The notes under the pieces: generated by a model
Told to the model about the DNA's origin: nothing
Databases searched by the model: none
What the model saw: only the letters and a program-made list of their open reading frames with translations
Origin: an uncultured Roseburia sp.
GTDB taxonomy: Bacteria > Bacillota > Clostridia > Lachnospirales > Lachnospiraceae
NCBI GenBank assembly: GCA_947057405.1
Contig: CAMSEJ010000139.1
Coordinates: 1-6,881, forward strand
Direction of reading: 5' to 3'
DNA length: 6,881 nt
Position numbers and translations under genes: made by a program
In this document: piece after piece, positions 4,985 to 6,881 of the stretch
Position numbering within the stretch: the first letter of the stretch is position 1
How the letters are laid out: every line of letters begins with the position of its first letter

Positions 4985-6262
4985 ATGAAGTTGTTAATTA
5001 AAAACGGCAGGGTGATTGACCCTGCGTCGAAGCTGGACGCGGAATCGGATATTCTGGTGGAGGACGGCAGGATTGCCAAGGTGAAGGAGAAGATTAAGGG
5101 GAAAGCGGATAAGGTGATTGACGCAAAGGGATGCTTTGTGATGCCGGGGTTTATTGACCTGCATGTGCATTTGAGGGATCCGGGGTTTGAGGAGAAGGAA
5201 ACGGTTGTGACGGGCGCGAAGGCGGCGGCAAGGGGCGGTTTTACGACGATTCTGGCGATGCCGAATACGAAGCCTGTCGTGGATAATGCGGATGTGGTGA
5301 ATTATGTGCACCAGAAGGCGAAGAATCTAGCCCCGGTCCATGTGCTGCAGATTGGGGCGATTACGAAGGGGCAGGAGGGCAGGAAGCTGGCGGATATTAA
5401 GAAGATGGCGCAGGCGGGAAGCCCTGCCGTTTCGGAGGACGGAAAGTCGGTGATGAATGCGGAGCTTTATTACCGCGCAATGCAGGCGGCGAAGGAGGAG
5501 GGCATTCCGGTGTTTGCCCACTGTGAGGATAAGCATCTGATGCACGGCGGCGTGATGAATGCCGGGGCGCGTGCGAAGGAACTGGGGCTGCCCGGCATTT
5601 TAAATGAAGTGGAGGATATTGTGGTGGCAAGGGATATTGTGCTGGCGGGAAGCGTCGGCGTGCATCTGCATTTGTGCCACTGCTCTACGGGCAAGAGCGT
5701 ATGGATGGTAAAACAGGCGAAGGAAAACGGCATGTCTGTTACAGCGGAGGCCTGCCCGCACCATTTTACACTGTCGGATGAGGATATTACGGCTGACAAT
5801 GCCAATTTTAAAATGAATCCCCCTCTGCGTTCCGCAGCGGATGTGAATGCGATCCGGGAAGGGCTCAAAGACGGCACGATTGACGTGATTGCGACGGATC
5901 ATGCGCCGCATACGGCGGTGGAGAAGGGGCAGTCTATGAAGCGGGCGCCGTTTGGGATTGTCGGGCTTGAGACGGCTGCGGCGATTACGTATTCGGAGCT
6001 GGTGCTCAAGGATTATCTGACGCCGATGCAGATGGCGGAAAAGCTAAGCTACAATCCGGCGAAGGTGATTGGGCTGGAGAAAGGTACGCTGCAGGAGGGC
6101 TGCGCTGCCGATATCGTGATTTTTGACCCGAACCAGAATTATACGATTCAGGCGAAGGAGTTTGCGGGCAAGGCGAAGAATACGCCGTTTGACAACCGCA
6201 AGGTGACCGGGAAGGTGATTACGACGATTGTGTCCGGGGAAGTGGTGTACAGCGAGGAATGA
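4985..6262 (+). CDS. pyrC: dihydroorotase, class I
   Basis: The enzyme is a zinc amidohydrolase that cyclises N-carbamoyl-L-aspartate to dihydroorotate, the third step of UMP synthesis. The 425-residue protein has all the metal ligands expected for the Bacillus-type class I enzyme: H60 and H62 in DLHVHLRDPG, D152 in SEDGKSV, H179 in FAHCED, H232 in LCHCST and D305 in ATDHAPH. These run one residue later than the B. anthracis positions as I recall them. D152 takes the bridging place that a carboxylated lysine holds in other dihydroorotases. MPNTKP (92-97) and KMNPPLRS (276-283) are further family blocks. The length is standard, and all ligands are present, so it is not one of the inactive PyrC-like subunits. 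pyrF follows after 56 bases. Confidence 0.97.
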   Translation: MKLLIKNGRVIDPASKLDAESDILVEDGRIAKVKEKIKGKADKVIDAKGCFVMPGFIDLHVHLRDPGFEEKETVVTGAKAAARGGFTTILAMPNTKPVVDNADVVNYVHQKAKNLAPVHVLQIGAITKGQEGRKLADIKKMAQAGSPAVSEDGKSVMNAELYYRAMQAAKEEGIPVFAHCEDKHLMHGGVMNAGARAKELGLPGILNEVEDIVVARDIVLAGSVGVHLHLCHCSTGKSVWMVKQAKENGMSVTAEACPHHFTLSDEDITADNANFKMNPPLRSAADVNAIREGLKDGTIDVIATDHAPHTAVEKGQSMKRAPFGIVGLETAAAITYSELVLKDYLTPMQMAEKLSYNPAKVIGLEKGTLQEGCAADIVIFDPNQNYTIQAKEFAGKAKNTPFDNRKVTGKVITTIVSGEVVYSEE

Positions 6263-6318
6263 TGCGTTTTGTCTGCTGGCTGCAGTGCGAAGCGGGATAA
6301 AAAGGGAGGTTGAAAGGG

Positions 6319-6881
6319 ATGATTCAGAAGTTAATTCAAAAAATCGAAAAGACCCATGCTCCGGTCTGCGTGGGGTTGGATCCGATGCTGGGGTATATAC
6401 CGAGGCATTTGAAGGAAGCTGCGTTTGCGGAGCATGGCGAGACGTTAGAAGGGGCTGCCGAGGCGGTCTGGCAGTTCAATAAGGCGATTGTGGACGCCGT
6501 GTATGATTTGATTCCGGCGGTGAAGCCGCAGATTGCCATGTACGAGCAGTTTGGGCTGCCGGGGCTTTCTGTGTTCCGGCGGACAGTGGATTACTGCCAC
6601 GAAAAGGATCTGGTTGTGATCGGCGATGTAAAGCGCGGCGATATCGGCTCGACTTCCGCCGCTTATGCCGCGGGGCATTTGGGAAAGGTGCAGGTGGGGC
6701 AGAAGGAATACGCGGCGTTTGACGAGGATTTTGCGACGGTGAACCCGTATCTGGGGACGGACGGCGTAAAGCCGTTTCTGGACGTGTGCAGAGAGGAAAA
6801 GAAGGGGATTTTTGTGCTGGTGAAGACGTCGAACCCGTCGAGCGGCGAGTTTCAGGATCGGATTGCGGACGGCAGGCCGCT
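6319..6881 (+). CDS. pyrF: orotidine 5'-phosphate decarboxylase, 3' end cut by window
   Basis: This enzyme decarboxylates OMP to UMP, the last step of the de novo pathway. The ATG at 6319 follows GGGAGG (6304-6309) by nine bases. The frame stays open to the window end, giving 187 residues and two extra bases. It begins MIQKLIQKIEKTHAPVCVG with the substrate-binding GLDP (19-22). It carries AVKPQIAMYEQFG (67-79, K69) and the active-site charge network GDVKRGDIGST (102-112), in which D103, K105 and D108 form the DxKxxD motif. The helical insert after GLDP and the spacing fit the long bacterial form (TIGR02127 type, roughly 300 residues), so about 40% of the protein lies beyond the window. In clostridia pyrC-pyrF is often followed by pyrK and pyrD; that cannot be seen here. 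Confidence 0.95.
   Translation, partial: MIQKLIQKIEKTHAPVCVGLDPMLGYIPRHLKEAAFAEHGETLEGAAEAVWQFNKAIVDAVYDLIPAVKPQIAMYEQFGLPGLSVFRRTVDYCHEKDLVVIGDVKRGDIGSTSAAYAAGHLGKVQVGQKEYAAFDEDFATVNPYLGTDGVKPFLDVCREEKKGIFVLVKTSNPSSGEFQDRIADGRP

Overview
The window looks like chromosomal DNA from a Gram-positive anaerobe of the class Clostridia, most likely Lachnospiraceae. This is inferred from the UPF0735/PheB-type ACT protein, the hom-apgM gene pair, strong GGAGG-type ribosome sites before every gene, the pyrC-pyrF order and the G-rich coding strand. No 16S or other marker gene is present to confirm it. All six genes lie on the + strand.

Layout. Bases 5-37 are an exact Illumina adapter sequence, so the genome starts at about base 38. 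Next comes a tight three-gene group: an HTH-ACT protein of the UPF0735 family (127-570), homoserine dehydrogenase hom (591-1793) and an archaeal-type phosphoglycerate mutase-like phosphotransferase (1805-3007). The gaps between these genes are 20 and 11 bases. A gene-free stretch (3008-3535) then holds a large nested palindrome with two UCCG-capped hairpins, followed by a long leader I cannot assign. Aspartokinase (3536-4855) follows. A second, unrelated palindrome (4863-4938) separates it from the pyrimidine genes pyrC (4985-6262) and pyrF (6319 onward, cut by the window end).

How the genes work together. Aspartokinase makes aspartyl phosphate and homoserine dehydrogenase makes homoserine. 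The phosphomutase-like protein is a good candidate for the missing homoserine kinase of the threonine branch, because it sits directly behind hom and its family has been proposed for that role. The HTH-ACT protein at the head is a plausible amino-acid-sensing partner. pyrC and pyrF are the third and last steps of UMP synthesis, a pathway that also consumes aspartate.

The genes themselves are ordinary metabolic enzymes. The parts most worth a second look are the two palindromic elements around aspartokinase, the likely homoserine kinase, the shortened C-terminal domain of homoserine dehydrogenase, and a sharp change in synonymous codon choice between hom and aspartokinase. I see no rRNA, tRNA, CRISPR array, transposase or convincing intrinsic terminator.
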